Shown one piece after another: positions 44,385 through 52,517 of a DNA stretch of 64,000 nucleotides. The position numbers were made by a program, and so were the translations under genes. The stretch covers positions 3,658,001 to 3,722,000 of the forward strand of contig NZ_CP170633.1 of the NCBI RefSeq assembly GCF_042932805.1. Direction: 5' to 3'. Within the stretch, counting starts at the first letter, position 1, and each line of letters opens with the position of its first letter. The notes beneath the pieces are model-generated. The model had not been told where the DNA came from. It ran no database searches and worked only from the letters and a program-made list of their open reading frames with translations. This DNA comes from Ascidiaceihabitans sp029251465. GTDB taxonomy: Bacteria > Pseudomonadota > Alphaproteobacteria > Rhodobacterales > Rhodobacteraceae.

Positions 44385-45011
44385 TTATTTGCGCCTATTA
44401 TTTTTGCGCCGTAATAAATTGCCGATGGTTTGAAAAACCAGATCAAAATCATAGCAGGTGGTTTGATTGCGTTGATAGATCAAGTCCAGCCGGGCTTTGC
44501 GCGGGATGCAGATGCGGGTGTAGACGTCGTCGGTTTGCGCAGGCGTGTCGCACCGCGCCAGCAGTCGATCTTCGTGTTTGTGAAACCGGATTGTGGCAAG
44601 GCCGGTAACGCCGGGGCGTGATTTTAGAACTTCGGTGTAGATCTGGGGAAACCGTTCCACGTATTCGCGCAGGGGCGGACGCGGCCCGACAAAGCTGAGA
44701 TCGCCCTTTAAGATGTTCCAAAGCTGCGGGAATTCATCCAGCCGTTTCGCACGCAGTTTTTGGCCCAGCGGCGTGATGCGGCTGTCTTTGTCACCGCCAG
44801 AAACGCCTGCGTCCTTATCGACCACGCTCATCGTGCGGAATTTCCACAGACCAAAAGACTGCGTCGGCGAGCGCATTCGCTCGGCGACATAAAATAACGG
44901 TCGCCCTTGTTTGATCAGGATGTAGGCGATCAAACACAGGGTGAAAGGCCCGATGATGAACACCAAAAGGCAGGCAAAAAAGATATCAAAGATGCGTTTG
45001 CGGATGGTCAT
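44385..45011 (-). CDS. Bacterial sugar transferase (undecaprenyl-phosphate glycosyl-1-phosphate transferase)
   Basis: This 208-aa monotopic membrane enzyme moves a sugar phosphate onto undecaprenyl phosphate to start polysaccharide assembly. One hydrophobic helix (about residues 8-32) is followed by the catalytic domain with LWKFRTM, DEFPQLWNILKGDLSFVGPRP-type and RPGVTGLATI motifs. It is the short (ExoY/PglC-like) form. The ATG at 45011 overlaps the upstream epimerase stop (ATGA), so the two are coupled. Confidence 0.92.
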   Translation of the reverse strand: MTIRKRIFDIFFACLLVFIIGPFTLCLIAYILIKQGRPLFYVAERMRSPTQSFGLWKFRTMSVVDKDAGVSGGDKDSRITPLGQKLRAKRLDEFPQLWNILKGDLSFVGPRPPLREYVERFPQIYTEVLKSRPGVTGLATIRFHKHEDRLLARCDTPAQTDDVYTRICIPRKARLDLIYQRNQTTCYDFDLVFQTIGNLLRRKNNRRK

Positions 45012-45847
45012 AAAGTGATCGCTTCTTTCCATTCGCGCACCATCTGCGCGGGGTCGCTGTCTTGTGCGCTGAACGGCACAAAGGTTTCAAGTAGTCGAGT
45101 GTCGAGCGTGACATTTGCAAGCGTTTGCGCGCTAGCTGGCCGATAGGAATACGGGCGATCAGCGGCGGTCACAAGCGCACCCATTTCAAGCGATCCAGGG
45201 GCGGCCAGATTCAAGATTTTTGGCAAGGCAGGCGTGGTCACCAATCGCAGCAAAGCGCGCGCCAAAGTGGCGGGCCCGATGTAACTGCGGGTCGGTGTCG
45301 AGCCATCTGAAAACTGGTCCATCACGGCACCCGGCTGCCAACCGCCGACGGCTGCATCAGCGCCCACGACATTCCCGATCCGCAGGCACGTCGACGGATG
45401 GCTGTGCTGTGTCGCCATCTGCTCCATCTGGTGTTTGGCGTGGCCGTAGTCAGAGATCGGATGCACGTCAGTCGTCTCGCTTAGATCGCCATCGTCGGCA
45501 CCATAAATCGCAGCAGAAGACGTCAGTAAAACATGCCCCGCGTGCGCATCAGACGCAGCGTTAAGGCACGCTTTGGCAAGGTTGACGTTATCGTCAAAAT
45601 GGGCGTCCGGTGCCGGGGTCACGCCGGCAAAACAGATCACGCAATCAGCACCGACCAGCATCGCTTTTAACCCGTCAGGATCGTTCAGAATGTCGACGCG
45701 CTCACAGCCATTTAAAGGCGTTCGTGATTGCCACCGTACAGGCATGTTTTCCCAGAATGGGCGGATCAAACGCGCCAGCCGTCCAGACGCGCCCAAGACG
45801 ACAATATTGGGAAAATCAGCGGATTGTTTAGATTGTATTGACGACAT
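45008..45847 (-). CDS. NAD-dependent epimerase/dehydratase family protein
   Basis: This 279-aa extended SDR has the nucleotide-binding motif VVLGASGRLARL, a serine strand (LLTSSAAIYG) and a partly conserved YxxxK-like site (DYGHAKHQME: Tyr and Lys present at the right spacing). It is the first gene of the minus-strand polysaccharide operon and overlaps the sugar transferase gene. It probably modifies the nucleotide sugar that the transferase uses. The ATG at 45847 is preferred over an upstream TTG at 45877; neither has a strong ribosome site. Confidence 0.82.
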   Translation of the reverse strand: MSSIQSKQSADFPNIVVLGASGRLARLIRPFWENMPVRWQSRTPLNGCERVDILNDPDGLKAMLVGADCVICFAGVTPAPDAHFDDNVNLAKACLNAASDAHAGHVLLTSSAAIYGADDGDLSETTDVHPISDYGHAKHQMEQMATQHSHPSTCLRIGNVVGADAAVGGWQPGAVMDQFSDGSTPTRSYIGPATLARALLRLVTTPALPKILNLAAPGSLEMGALVTAADRPYSYRPASAQTLANVTLDTRLLETFVPFSAQDSDPAQMVREWKEAITL

Positions 45848-45953
45848 GGTTACACGCAGTATCCTGCGCGCGAGCAAAAACCAATATCCTCATACGCGCA
45901 GCTGCCAAAAACTGCCGATTTTTAAAAGGATATGGTGATATCGGGACACAGGG

Positions 45954-47075
45954 ATGCAGGCCGTTATGTTATTGAACTTAAAGCGAAGTATTAGGTTATG
46001 TTTGATATTAACACTGGCCGCATGTTCGAGTTTGCCGCGCGGTGCTGCCGTAGACAACGAAATTCTCAAAGCGGCCGATGACCCCAACGCAGACTTTGCG
46101 ATTTACCCGGTCACCCGTGCTTTTTTGCCTAGTCTTAATGATTGGCCAACATTCGGAACACGCAATTATGGTTGGATAGGGCATTCTCACGGCTCGACAA
46201 CCAACGTCATCCAGCCCGGCGACACGATCAATCTGCGCATCTGGGACAGCGAAGATAACTCGCTTTTGACGGGCGTTGGCCAGCAAGCTGCGGACCTGCC
46301 CGGATTGGTCGTAACGCCGAACGGCACGATCTTTGTGCCCTACGTTGGCAAGGTCAACGTTTCCGGTCGTTCGCCCGATGCTGCGCGCGCCACAATCCAA
46401 CGTTCGCTCGAGGCGATTTCGCCGTCCGCGCAAGTCCAGCTGACCATGGAGCAAGGGCGTGGAAACTCGGTTGATTTGGTCGGTGGTGTGAACACGCCGG
46501 GTAACTTTCCGATGCAAGGCACGGGCTATTCGGTCCTTAGTTTGATTTCGGCCGGTGGTGGTGTTTCGAATTCTTTCAGCAACCCGCAAATCCGTCTGGT
46601 GCGTGGCCACGATATCTACGGCACGTCGATCGAGCACTTGTATGACAACCCGCGTTTGGACACCCGTCTGCGCGGTGGCGACAAGGTCTATATCGAAGAA
46701 GACGAACGCTATTTCTTGTCCCTTGGGGCTGCGGGCACAGAGGCTCTGCATCCGTTTACAAAGGCCGATGTTTCTGCCCTTGATGCGATGTCGATTGTGG
46801 GTGGTGTGAACGATTCACGCGGTGATCCGCAGGGCATCTTGATCTTGCGCGAATACCCCAATTCGGCAGTGCGCCCGGGCGTGCGTGGGCCGCGCCAGCA
46901 ACGTGTGGTGTTCACCATCGATCTGACCTCGTCGGACGGCTTGTTTTCAGCCCGCAATTTTCAGGTCATGAACGAAGATCTGGTGCTGATCACGGAAAGC
47001 CCGATCAACAACGCGCGTACCATTTTGGGTTTGGTTGGGTCTGCCTTTGGGATCGCAAGCGCGGTGAGCGACTAA
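45954..47075 (+). CDS. Polysaccharide export lipoprotein (Wza-like)
   Basis: This 373-aa outer-membrane polysaccharide exporter has a lipoprotein signal with lipobox LAAC (about residue 23), a Poly_export domain (about 85-170, IQPGDTINLRIWDSED) and two SLBB-type domains (VDLVGGVNTPGNFP and a later copy ending in LVLITESP). It is divergent from the epimerase operon across a 106-bp region. The polymerase/flippase and Wzc partners are not in the window, so they must be elsewhere. Confidence 0.9.
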   Translation: MQAVMLLNLKRSIRLCLILTLAACSSLPRGAAVDNEILKAADDPNADFAIYPVTRAFLPSLNDWPTFGTRNYGWIGHSHGSTTNVIQPGDTINLRIWDSEDNSLLTGVGQQAADLPGLVVTPNGTIFVPYVGKVNVSGRSPDAARATIQRSLEAISPSAQVQLTMEQGRGNSVDLVGGVNTPGNFPMQGTGYSVLSLISAGGGVSNSFSNPQIRLVRGHDIYGTSIEHLYDNPRLDTRLRGGDKVYIEEDERYFLSLGAAGTEALHPFTKADVSALDAMSIVGGVNDSRGDPQGILILREYPNSAVRPGVRGPRQQRVVFTIDLTSSDGLFSARNFQVMNEDLVLITESPINNARTILGLVGSAFGIASAVSD

Positions 47076-47082
47076 GCATTTG

Positions 47083-47114
47083 ACCCCTCCTAATTTAGGA
47101 GGGGTCGTTTTCTT
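47083..47114 (+). terminator. Intrinsic terminator of the Wza-like gene
   Basis: A perfect 11-bp stem (GACCCCTCCTA/TAGGAGGGGTC) with a 3-nt loop is followed by GTTTTC, 7 bp after the stop codon. It is a strong Rho-independent terminator on the plus strand and overlaps the 3' end of the convergent lysozyme gene. Confidence 0.82.
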
Positions 47115-47727
47115 ACAGGCGGAATTTTTCCAACGTTTCGGCAGAGCCGTTGAAATTATCCATGTCGACATCGCCCGTGACGCCCGAAACGGAGCCGTTT
47201 TGACTGTATTGCCAGATCGTATAAAGCGTCCACGCAGCAGGTAGTTTTGGTTTTGTGACGCCGTATTCAGCGACCCACAATGGGCACTCTTCAAAGCCTT
47301 TTGGGTTGCCGATTTTCGCGAAAAAACTGGCAGTCGTGTACAGAAACGGTTTGCGGCCGGTGGCCTTTTCGACCGTGTCGACCCAAGCCAAAGCGCCAGA
47401 AGCAACTTGTTCCGGACTGGCACCGCCGTCGCCTTCGAGATCAAGCATTGGCAGCAAATCGCCCTTTTGCGGCTTTGCGATTTCCAAGAAATAGTTGGCT
47501 TGGTCGGCACCATCCAAAGTGCCGCTGTAAAAGTGATACCCGCCTGAAATCAGGCCGGTTTTGCGGGCTTTATCAATGTTGTCGGTGTAGTAGCTGGCAG
47601 ATGAATAATGCGTGCCTTGGGTCGCTTTGATACTTACAAAACTTTGCCCGCCAGATTTAAGTTTGGCGAAATCTACAGTGCCTTGAAAATGCGAAACATC
47701 GACACCCGTAGGGTGGGGAATGGCCAT
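47113..47727 (-). CDS. GH25 family lysozyme (muramidase)
   Basis: This 204-aa protein is a glycoside hydrolase of family 25. It begins with GVDVSHFQG, has SIKATQGTHY, GGYHFYSG and PMLDLEGDGG (the DxE catalytic acids) and ends with IWQYSQNGSV and DVDMDNF. GH25 enzymes cut the MurNAc-GlcNAc bond. There is no signal peptide and no phage gene nearby, so how it reaches the wall is unclear. An AGGAGG site lies before the ATG. Confidence 0.9.
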   Translation of the reverse strand: MAIPHPTGVDVSHFQGTVDFAKLKSGGQSFVSIKATQGTHYSSASYYTDNIDKARKTGLISGGYHFYSGTLDGADQANYFLEIAKPQKGDLLPMLDLEGDGGASPEQVASGALAWVDTVEKATGRKPFLYTTASFFAKIGNPKGFEECPLWVAEYGVTKPKLPAAWTLYTIWQYSQNGSVSGVTGDVDMDNFNGSAETLEKFRL

Positions 47728-47802
47728 AATTGCCTCCTGAATTTTCTAATACAGGTTGATTAAGCCCCACGTGGGGTGATCTGGCAAGGGCTAAGGTACG
47801 AT

Positions 47803-49053
47803 CTAGGCGGGAATTTCGATCCGCTTGTCAGATGGTACAAGCGCGTTGATCTGGCGCAAATGTTCGGGCAAACACACCGTCAAGAAGTCATAGGTTTCGA
47901 CCACATGTTTGCGTGCGTTTGGCCCGATATGCGCAAATTTTTCTGGTTCGGCGCAAACCTTTGCCACTTGATTGGCCAGCGCTTCGGGATCGAAGAAATC
48001 AACAAGCAGACCGGTTTCCCCATGGGTGATCGCCTCGCGCACAGGGGCCACATCGCTGGCGACAATTGTGGCCTGCATCGACATGGATTCCAGCAACGAC
48101 CAGCTCATGACAAAGGGCATTGTCAGGTAAATATGGCAGCGGCTGATCTGGATTATTTTTTGGTAATCCTCGTAGGGAACTTGCCCCAGAAAATGCACCA
48201 TGTCCCAATTTACGCTGTCACCGACCTCGGCCTCCATTTGGCCGCGCAGCCCGCCTTTGTGTTTGGATTTGCCGCCATAAGACGTGTCATTGCCGCCGAT
48301 CACCAGCACGCGGGCGTTGGGCCGTTTCGCTTGTAGCGTCGGCAGCGCGCGCATGAATTGATGAAAGCCACGCGTGGTTTCAAGGTTGCGGGCCATGTAG
48401 GTCACGACCTCGTCCTGGCGCGTGATCGGTTTTTCCAATCGCCCAAGTTCCAGCGTCACATCAGCGTTTGGCAGCATCTGTTCTGTGCGAATTCCGTCAT
48501 GACAGACATAGCCACGATCATGGAAGGTTTTGGGAAAGCGATCGCGCTGCCAGTAGGTCGGGAAATGCGCTTGGTCGACGACCTCGATATTCACCAACGG
48601 TACGGTGTTGTGCGCGGCCATCAGGTAGGGCGAATGTTCCGATACTGGGCTTTCGGGATCAAAGCCAACTGGCCCACCTTTGACGGAATAGTAGTATTCG
48701 AAAAAGCCGATGACGGGCACGTCAGGGTAGATTTCCTTGATAAAGGTCAATTCACCCCAGCCGACGTGGCCGATGATAATGTCTGGCGTCCAGCCGCCAT
48801 CGCGCAACTGTTTGGCTGCCATTGCCGCACCAAAGCCTGAGCCGGCGGCGTTTTCCCATGTTTTGACCAAGCCATAAGCGTCGTCTTTTGCGCGGTTGTG
48901 CGGCTTGTAGATCACCTCTCGCACGCCTTTGAATTTGGGCGGACTTTTGCGCTGCGTCAAAAACACAATGTCATGGTCACCGCTGTCCCCTAACCATTGC
49001 ACAAGCTCGCGATATTGGCCGGGCATGTTTTGGTGAACAAACAGGAATTTCAT
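47803..49053 (-). CDS. Glycosyltransferase family 4
   Basis: This 416-aa GT-B retaining glycosyltransferase starts with FLFVHQNMPGQYREL, typical of GT4 proteins with the Glyco_trans_4-like N-terminal domain. The donor-binding C-terminal domain has a conserved glutamate region (SLLESMSMQATIVASD). I chose the ATG at 49053. A TTG at 49098 would overlap the upstream gene but adds an atypical 15-residue leader. It probably adds a sugar during exopolysaccharide assembly; the sugar is unknown. Confidence 0.88.
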   Translation of the reverse strand: MKFLFVHQNMPGQYRELVQWLGDSGDHDIVFLTQRKSPPKFKGVREVIYKPHNRAKDDAYGLVKTWENAAGSGFGAAMAAKQLRDGGWTPDIIIGHVGWGELTFIKEIYPDVPVIGFFEYYYSVKGGPVGFDPESPVSEHSPYLMAAHNTVPLVNIEVVDQAHFPTYWQRDRFPKTFHDRGYVCHDGIRTEQMLPNADVTLELGRLEKPITRQDEVVTYMARNLETTRGFHQFMRALPTLQAKRPNARVLVIGGNDTSYGGKSKHKGGLRGQMEAEVGDSVNWDMVHFLGQVPYEDYQKIIQISRCHIYLTMPFVMSWSLLESMSMQATIVASDVAPVREAITHGETGLLVDFFDPEALANQVAKVCAEPEKFAHIGPNARKHVVETYDFLTVCLPEHLRQINALVPSDKRIEIPA

Positions 49054-49094
49054 GACAGGGGTCTCGCTCGGATGATTGTGTTCAAGGGTGTCGT

Positions 49095-49508
49095 TCAAGC
49101 GGCTAAAGCGGCATCGAGCAAAGCACGGATTTTGCGCTCAAAGGGTTCGTTTTCGATCCGCGTGATTTCGCGCCCGTTTTTCATCACAACAAGGGTTGAG
49201 CGGCGCGTGACCTTCATCCGGTTGGTCATGATCGATTGCCCGAACGTGTCCCAGTTGATGTCAACAAAGGTCAGGTCCGAATAGGCGGGGTTTTCACCGA
49301 TCAGCTTGGCGATCAGTTCCAGTTTGATCTGACAGGTCAACGACCAACTGGCGCGCCAATTCAGGATCACGGTTTGATCGGTTTTGCGGATGCGATCCCA
49401 TTCCTGGGGCGAGAATGTGATCGAGGTGTAGGCCTGCGCCATGTGGGGCAGTGCGGTGCCAGCAATCGCGCTGGCGGCAGTCATCATTAAAAAAGCACGA
49501 CGGTTCAT
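49095..49508 (-). CDS. Exported thioredoxin-fold protein without CxxC
   Basis: This 137-aa protein has a Tat-like signal (NRRAFLMM, cleavage near AQA at about residue 26) and a thioredoxin fold. The active-site position reads WSLTC, so the first cysteine of WCxxC is replaced by serine. The usual cis-proline before TL is also replaced (RRSTLVV). It is therefore unlikely to act as a normal disulfide oxidoreductase. It lies just upstream of the glycosyltransferase gene and may be coupled to it. Confidence 0.75.
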   Translation of the reverse strand: MNRRAFLMMTAASAIAGTALPHMAQAYTSITFSPQEWDRIRKTDQTVILNWRASWSLTCQIKLELIAKLIGENPAYSDLTFVDINWDTFGQSIMTNRMKVTRRSTLVVMKNGREITRIENEPFERKIRALLDAALAA

Positions 49509-49590
49509 CTATAGGCTCCGGAAAACACGTAATTTGGCCAGACAGTACTTTGCATTTGTGGCTCTGATAAGGCTCGGGGTGGTCAAATGC

Positions 49591-50460
49591 TCAGGTTTTT
49601 GCTTGCCGTGACAGTTGTACCGCAAGAATACCGACGGTGATGATCAACACGCCGATCACATCGCGCAGGCTCAGGCGTTCACCCAGCAGCAGTGCGGCAA
49701 TGGCGACGCCAAAGAACGGGTTCAAAAAGTGGAAGGTGGCGGCCCGAACGGCACCGATACGTTCGACCAGTTTGAACCAGATCCACGTGGCCAATAGCCC
49801 GGGCGCAAGCGTGGTATAGACAAAGGCCGCGATCAGTTCGGGGGTGACGTTCACCACCAGCGTTTCAGTCACGCCCGAGGCAACGCCAAGGATCGCAGAG
49901 CCCACCAACATTTGCAGACCCACAACCATCAACAGGTTTCCGCCAGACGACGCGCCACGCATCGACAGCGTTGCGACGGTCAACGCGACGGCTCCGATCA
50001 AGCACAATGCGACGCCGCGCAAATCGACGCCTGCCTCGATCCGTGCCGACATGATGATCACCACGCCCGCGATCCCGAACGCCAATCCCAACACGCCCAA
50101 TTTCGGCAAACGGTCGCGGAAAATGATCCAGCTGGCCAGCGCAACCATCAGCGGCATGGTGGATGCGATGATCGATGCAAGCGAGGCTTGGATCGTCTGC
50201 ATCGCCACAAAATTCAGACCCAGATAGATCGCGTTTTGGCAGAGCCCAAAGATCAAAGTTGCGCGCCACTGCTCGCGGCTTAGGGCCCATGTTTGACCCA
50301 ACGCGCGCGCGATAATCACCCCGATGATACCAGACAAAAGGAACCGCATCGCAAGCGAGGCAAGCGGCGGCGCATCCGCGACAATGATGCGGGCCGAGGA
50401 AAAAGCAGAGGACCAGATGAAGGCAAACAGAAGCCCCATAGCAATTGCGCGGATATCCAT
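49591..50460 (-). CDS. DMT/EamA family transporter
   Basis: This 289-aa protein has ten hydrophobic segments in two EamA repeats, with the conserved early segment FAFIWSSAFSSARI and the C-terminal LNPFFGVAIAALLLGE. I chose the ATG at 50460; a TTG 63 bp earlier is possible. It shares no operon with the glycosyltransferase pair, being separated by 82 bp. The substrate is unknown. Confidence 0.85.
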   Translation of the reverse strand: MDIRAIAMGLLFAFIWSSAFSSARIIVADAPPLASLAMRFLLSGIIGVIIARALGQTWALSREQWRATLIFGLCQNAIYLGLNFVAMQTIQASLASIIASTMPLMVALASWIIFRDRLPKLGVLGLAFGIAGVVIIMSARIEAGVDLRGVALCLIGAVALTVATLSMRGASSGGNLLMVVGLQMLVGSAILGVASGVTETLVVNVTPELIAAFVYTTLAPGLLATWIWFKLVERIGAVRAATFHFLNPFFGVAIAALLLGERLSLRDVIGVLIITVGILAVQLSRQAKT

Positions 50461-50550
50461 CTGGTGGGCTTTCTGTGAGGAAGTGATTGAGCGCACAGTT
50501 TCCGAAAATTGATCTAGGTGCAATGGTGCGCGAGCTCTGATCCGCCCAAG

Positions 50551-50583
50551 AAAAAAGGGCCACCCCTTTCAGAGTGACCCTTT
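50551..50583 (-). terminator. Intrinsic terminator of the HU gene
   Basis: On the minus strand a stem of about 10 bp (AAAGGGTCAC against GTGGCCCTTT with one G-T pair) is followed by TTTTTT. It lies 23 bp after the HU stop codon. Confidence 0.8.
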
Positions 50584-50605
50584 CGAAAACTGGTGGTGGG
50601 CTAAA

Positions 50606-50893
50606 TTAGCCGTTCACGCTGTCTTTCAGAGCTTTCGCAATTGTCATTTTGACAACTTTGTCCGCGTCTTTTTTGAACTGTTCGCCTGTCGCAGGGTTAC
50701 GAACCATACGCTCTGGACGTTCGCGGCAGTAGATTTTGCCAACGCCTGGAAGAGTAACGGCACCGCCGCCAGATACTTCACGTGTGATCAGGTTGCACAC
50801 TGCGTCGAGTGCTGCGCCTGCTGCTTTTTTGTCTGCGCCCATATCTTCTGCCAATGCGGCGACGAGTTGGGTTTTGGTCATCGGTTTTGCCAT
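50606..50893 (-). CDS. HU family DNA-binding protein
   Basis: This 95-aa histone-like protein bends and packs DNA. It has the family start MTKTQLVAALAED, the GVGKIYCRERPERMVRNP DNA-binding arm (about residues 52-70) and a C-terminal helix rich in lysine. An AAGGAG site precedes the ATG, and the gene ends in a strong terminator, so it is a single-gene unit. Confidence 0.95.
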   Translation of the reverse strand: MAKPMTKTQLVAALAEDMGADKKAAGAALDAVCNLITREVSGGGAVTLPGVGKIYCRERPERMVRNPATGEQFKKDADKVVKMTIAKALKDSVNG

Positions 50894-51032
50894 TATGGTC
50901 TCCTTCGTCCGCCCGAATGTTGGGCCTCATTCGTGGAATGTAACGGAATGTTGTGGATGAACACAACGAATAGTGGGGCAAAAAATCCCAAAAATACGTA
51001 TTATTATCGTTTTTCGCGGCGTCACGGGCAAC

Positions 51033-52496
51033 TTACAGGAACGCAGTCTCTTCAAACGAGCGTAATTTGCGACTTTGAATGCGTTCCAGTGGCATTTCCC
51101 GCAGGTGCTCCATCGCGCGAATTCCGATCATCAGGTGATTTGCGACTTGGGTTTTATAGAAATCCGAGGCCATTCCGGGCAGTTTGAGTTCCCCATGAAG
51201 CGGCTTGTCAGACACACACAGCAGCGTTCCGTAAGGCACGCGGAACCGGTAACCGTTGGCGGCAATCGTTGCGCTTTCCATATCCAAGGCGACCGCGCGC
51301 GATTGTGATAGCCGCTGAACAGGCCCCGATTGATCGCGCAGTTCCCAGTTTCGATTGTCGATTGTTGCGACTGTGCCTGTCCGCATGATCCGCTTTAGTT
51401 CGTACCCTTCTAACTTGGTCACTTGGGCCACGGCGGTTTCCAGCGCGATCTGGATTTCAGCGAGTGCGGGGATCGGAATCCAAACCGGTAGATCGTCATC
51501 CAAGACGTGGTCTTCGCGCAGATAGGCGTGTGCCAGTACAAAATCACCCAGCGCTTGCGTGTTGCGCAGCCCCGCACAGTGCCCGACCATCAGCCAAGCA
51601 TGCGGACGCAGAACAGCAATGTGGTCAGTGGCGGTTTTAGCATTCGATGGCCCGACCCCGATGTTGACCAAAGTGATGCCAGACCCGTCCGCCCGTTTCA
51701 GGTGATAGGTTGGCATTTGCGGTACTTTGTCAGAGCCTGCGAGGGTCTGATCGCCGGATGTGATTTCCTCGTTTCCGGTGGATACAAATGCGGTGTAGCC
51801 GCTGTCGGGATCATCCAGTTGCGCACGGGCGTAGGATTCAAATTCGGACACGTAGAACTGGTAGTTTGTGAACAGAACGTGGTTCTGAAAATGCGATGGA
51901 TCGGTCGCGGTGTAGTGCGACAAGCGGGCCAACGAATAGTCGACGCGCTGGGCGGTGAATGGCGCCAACGGGCCAGTGTCATCAGGTGACACATACGTCC
52001 CGTTTACAATGTCGTCGTTTGTGGTGCTCAGGTCCGGCACATCAAAGAAGTCGCGCAATGTGAAATCAGCAGCGCCGTCATGAGGGACGGTGATCGAAGT
52101 GTCGTTGGCCACGGCAAAATGCACCGGAATCGGAGTATCGGATGGCCCGATGGTCACGGTCGTGTCGTGGTTTTCCAGCAGCAAGCACAGTTGCTGTACC
52201 AGATAATTGCGAAATAAATCCGGTCGCGTAATCGTTGCGGCATAGGTGCCGGGCATCGATACATGGCCGTAGGACAGGCGCGTGTCGATCTGGGCAAAGC
52301 TGGTCGTGGTGATGCGGACTTCGGGGTAAAATGCGCGAATACGTGCCGCGGGTGCGCCGTTGATCAGCGCCCCTGAAAAATGTTCGCACAAGAACTCTGT
52401 GGCTTGGACATACAGCGTCTCAAGCCGATCTACCGCCGCCTCTGCGTTATCAAATTTTTCGGAAGCCCCAGTTTCGGGTGTCATTATTTTTGTCAT
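51033..52496 (-). CDS. amn: AMP nucleosidase
   Basis: Amn splits AMP into adenine and ribose 5-phosphate. The 487-aa protein has the N-terminal Amn-specific domain (about residues 1-175) and a C-terminal nucleoside-phosphorylase-type domain with NIGVGPSNAKTATDHIA, MVGHCAGLR and DMESATIAANGYR. It lies 21 bp downstream of the adenine deaminase gene on the same strand. Together they convert AMP to hypoxanthine. Length matches the E. coli protein. Confidence 0.93.
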   Translation of the reverse strand: MTKIMTPETGASEKFDNAEAAVDRLETLYVQATEFLCEHFSGALINGAPAARIRAFYPEVRITTTSFAQIDTRLSYGHVSMPGTYAATITRPDLFRNYLVQQLCLLLENHDTTVTIGPSDTPIPVHFAVANDTSITVPHDGAADFTLRDFFDVPDLSTTNDDIVNGTYVSPDDTGPLAPFTAQRVDYSLARLSHYTATDPSHFQNHVLFTNYQFYVSEFESYARAQLDDPDSGYTAFVSTGNEEITSGDQTLAGSDKVPQMPTYHLKRADGSGITLVNIGVGPSNAKTATDHIAVLRPHAWLMVGHCAGLRNTQALGDFVLAHAYLREDHVLDDDLPVWIPIPALAEIQIALETAVAQVTKLEGYELKRIMRTGTVATIDNRNWELRDQSGPVQRLSQSRAVALDMESATIAANGYRFRVPYGTLLCVSDKPLHGELKLPGMASDFYKTQVANHLMIGIRAMEHLREMPLERIQSRKLRSFEETAFL

Positions 52497-52517
52497 TATT
52501 TTCTCTTTTTTCTGCGC

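Noticed and set aside
47113..47727. GH25 lysozyme as evidence of a prophage
   Set aside because: No structural, integrase, terminase or holin genes lie nearby; the surroundings are polysaccharide genes.
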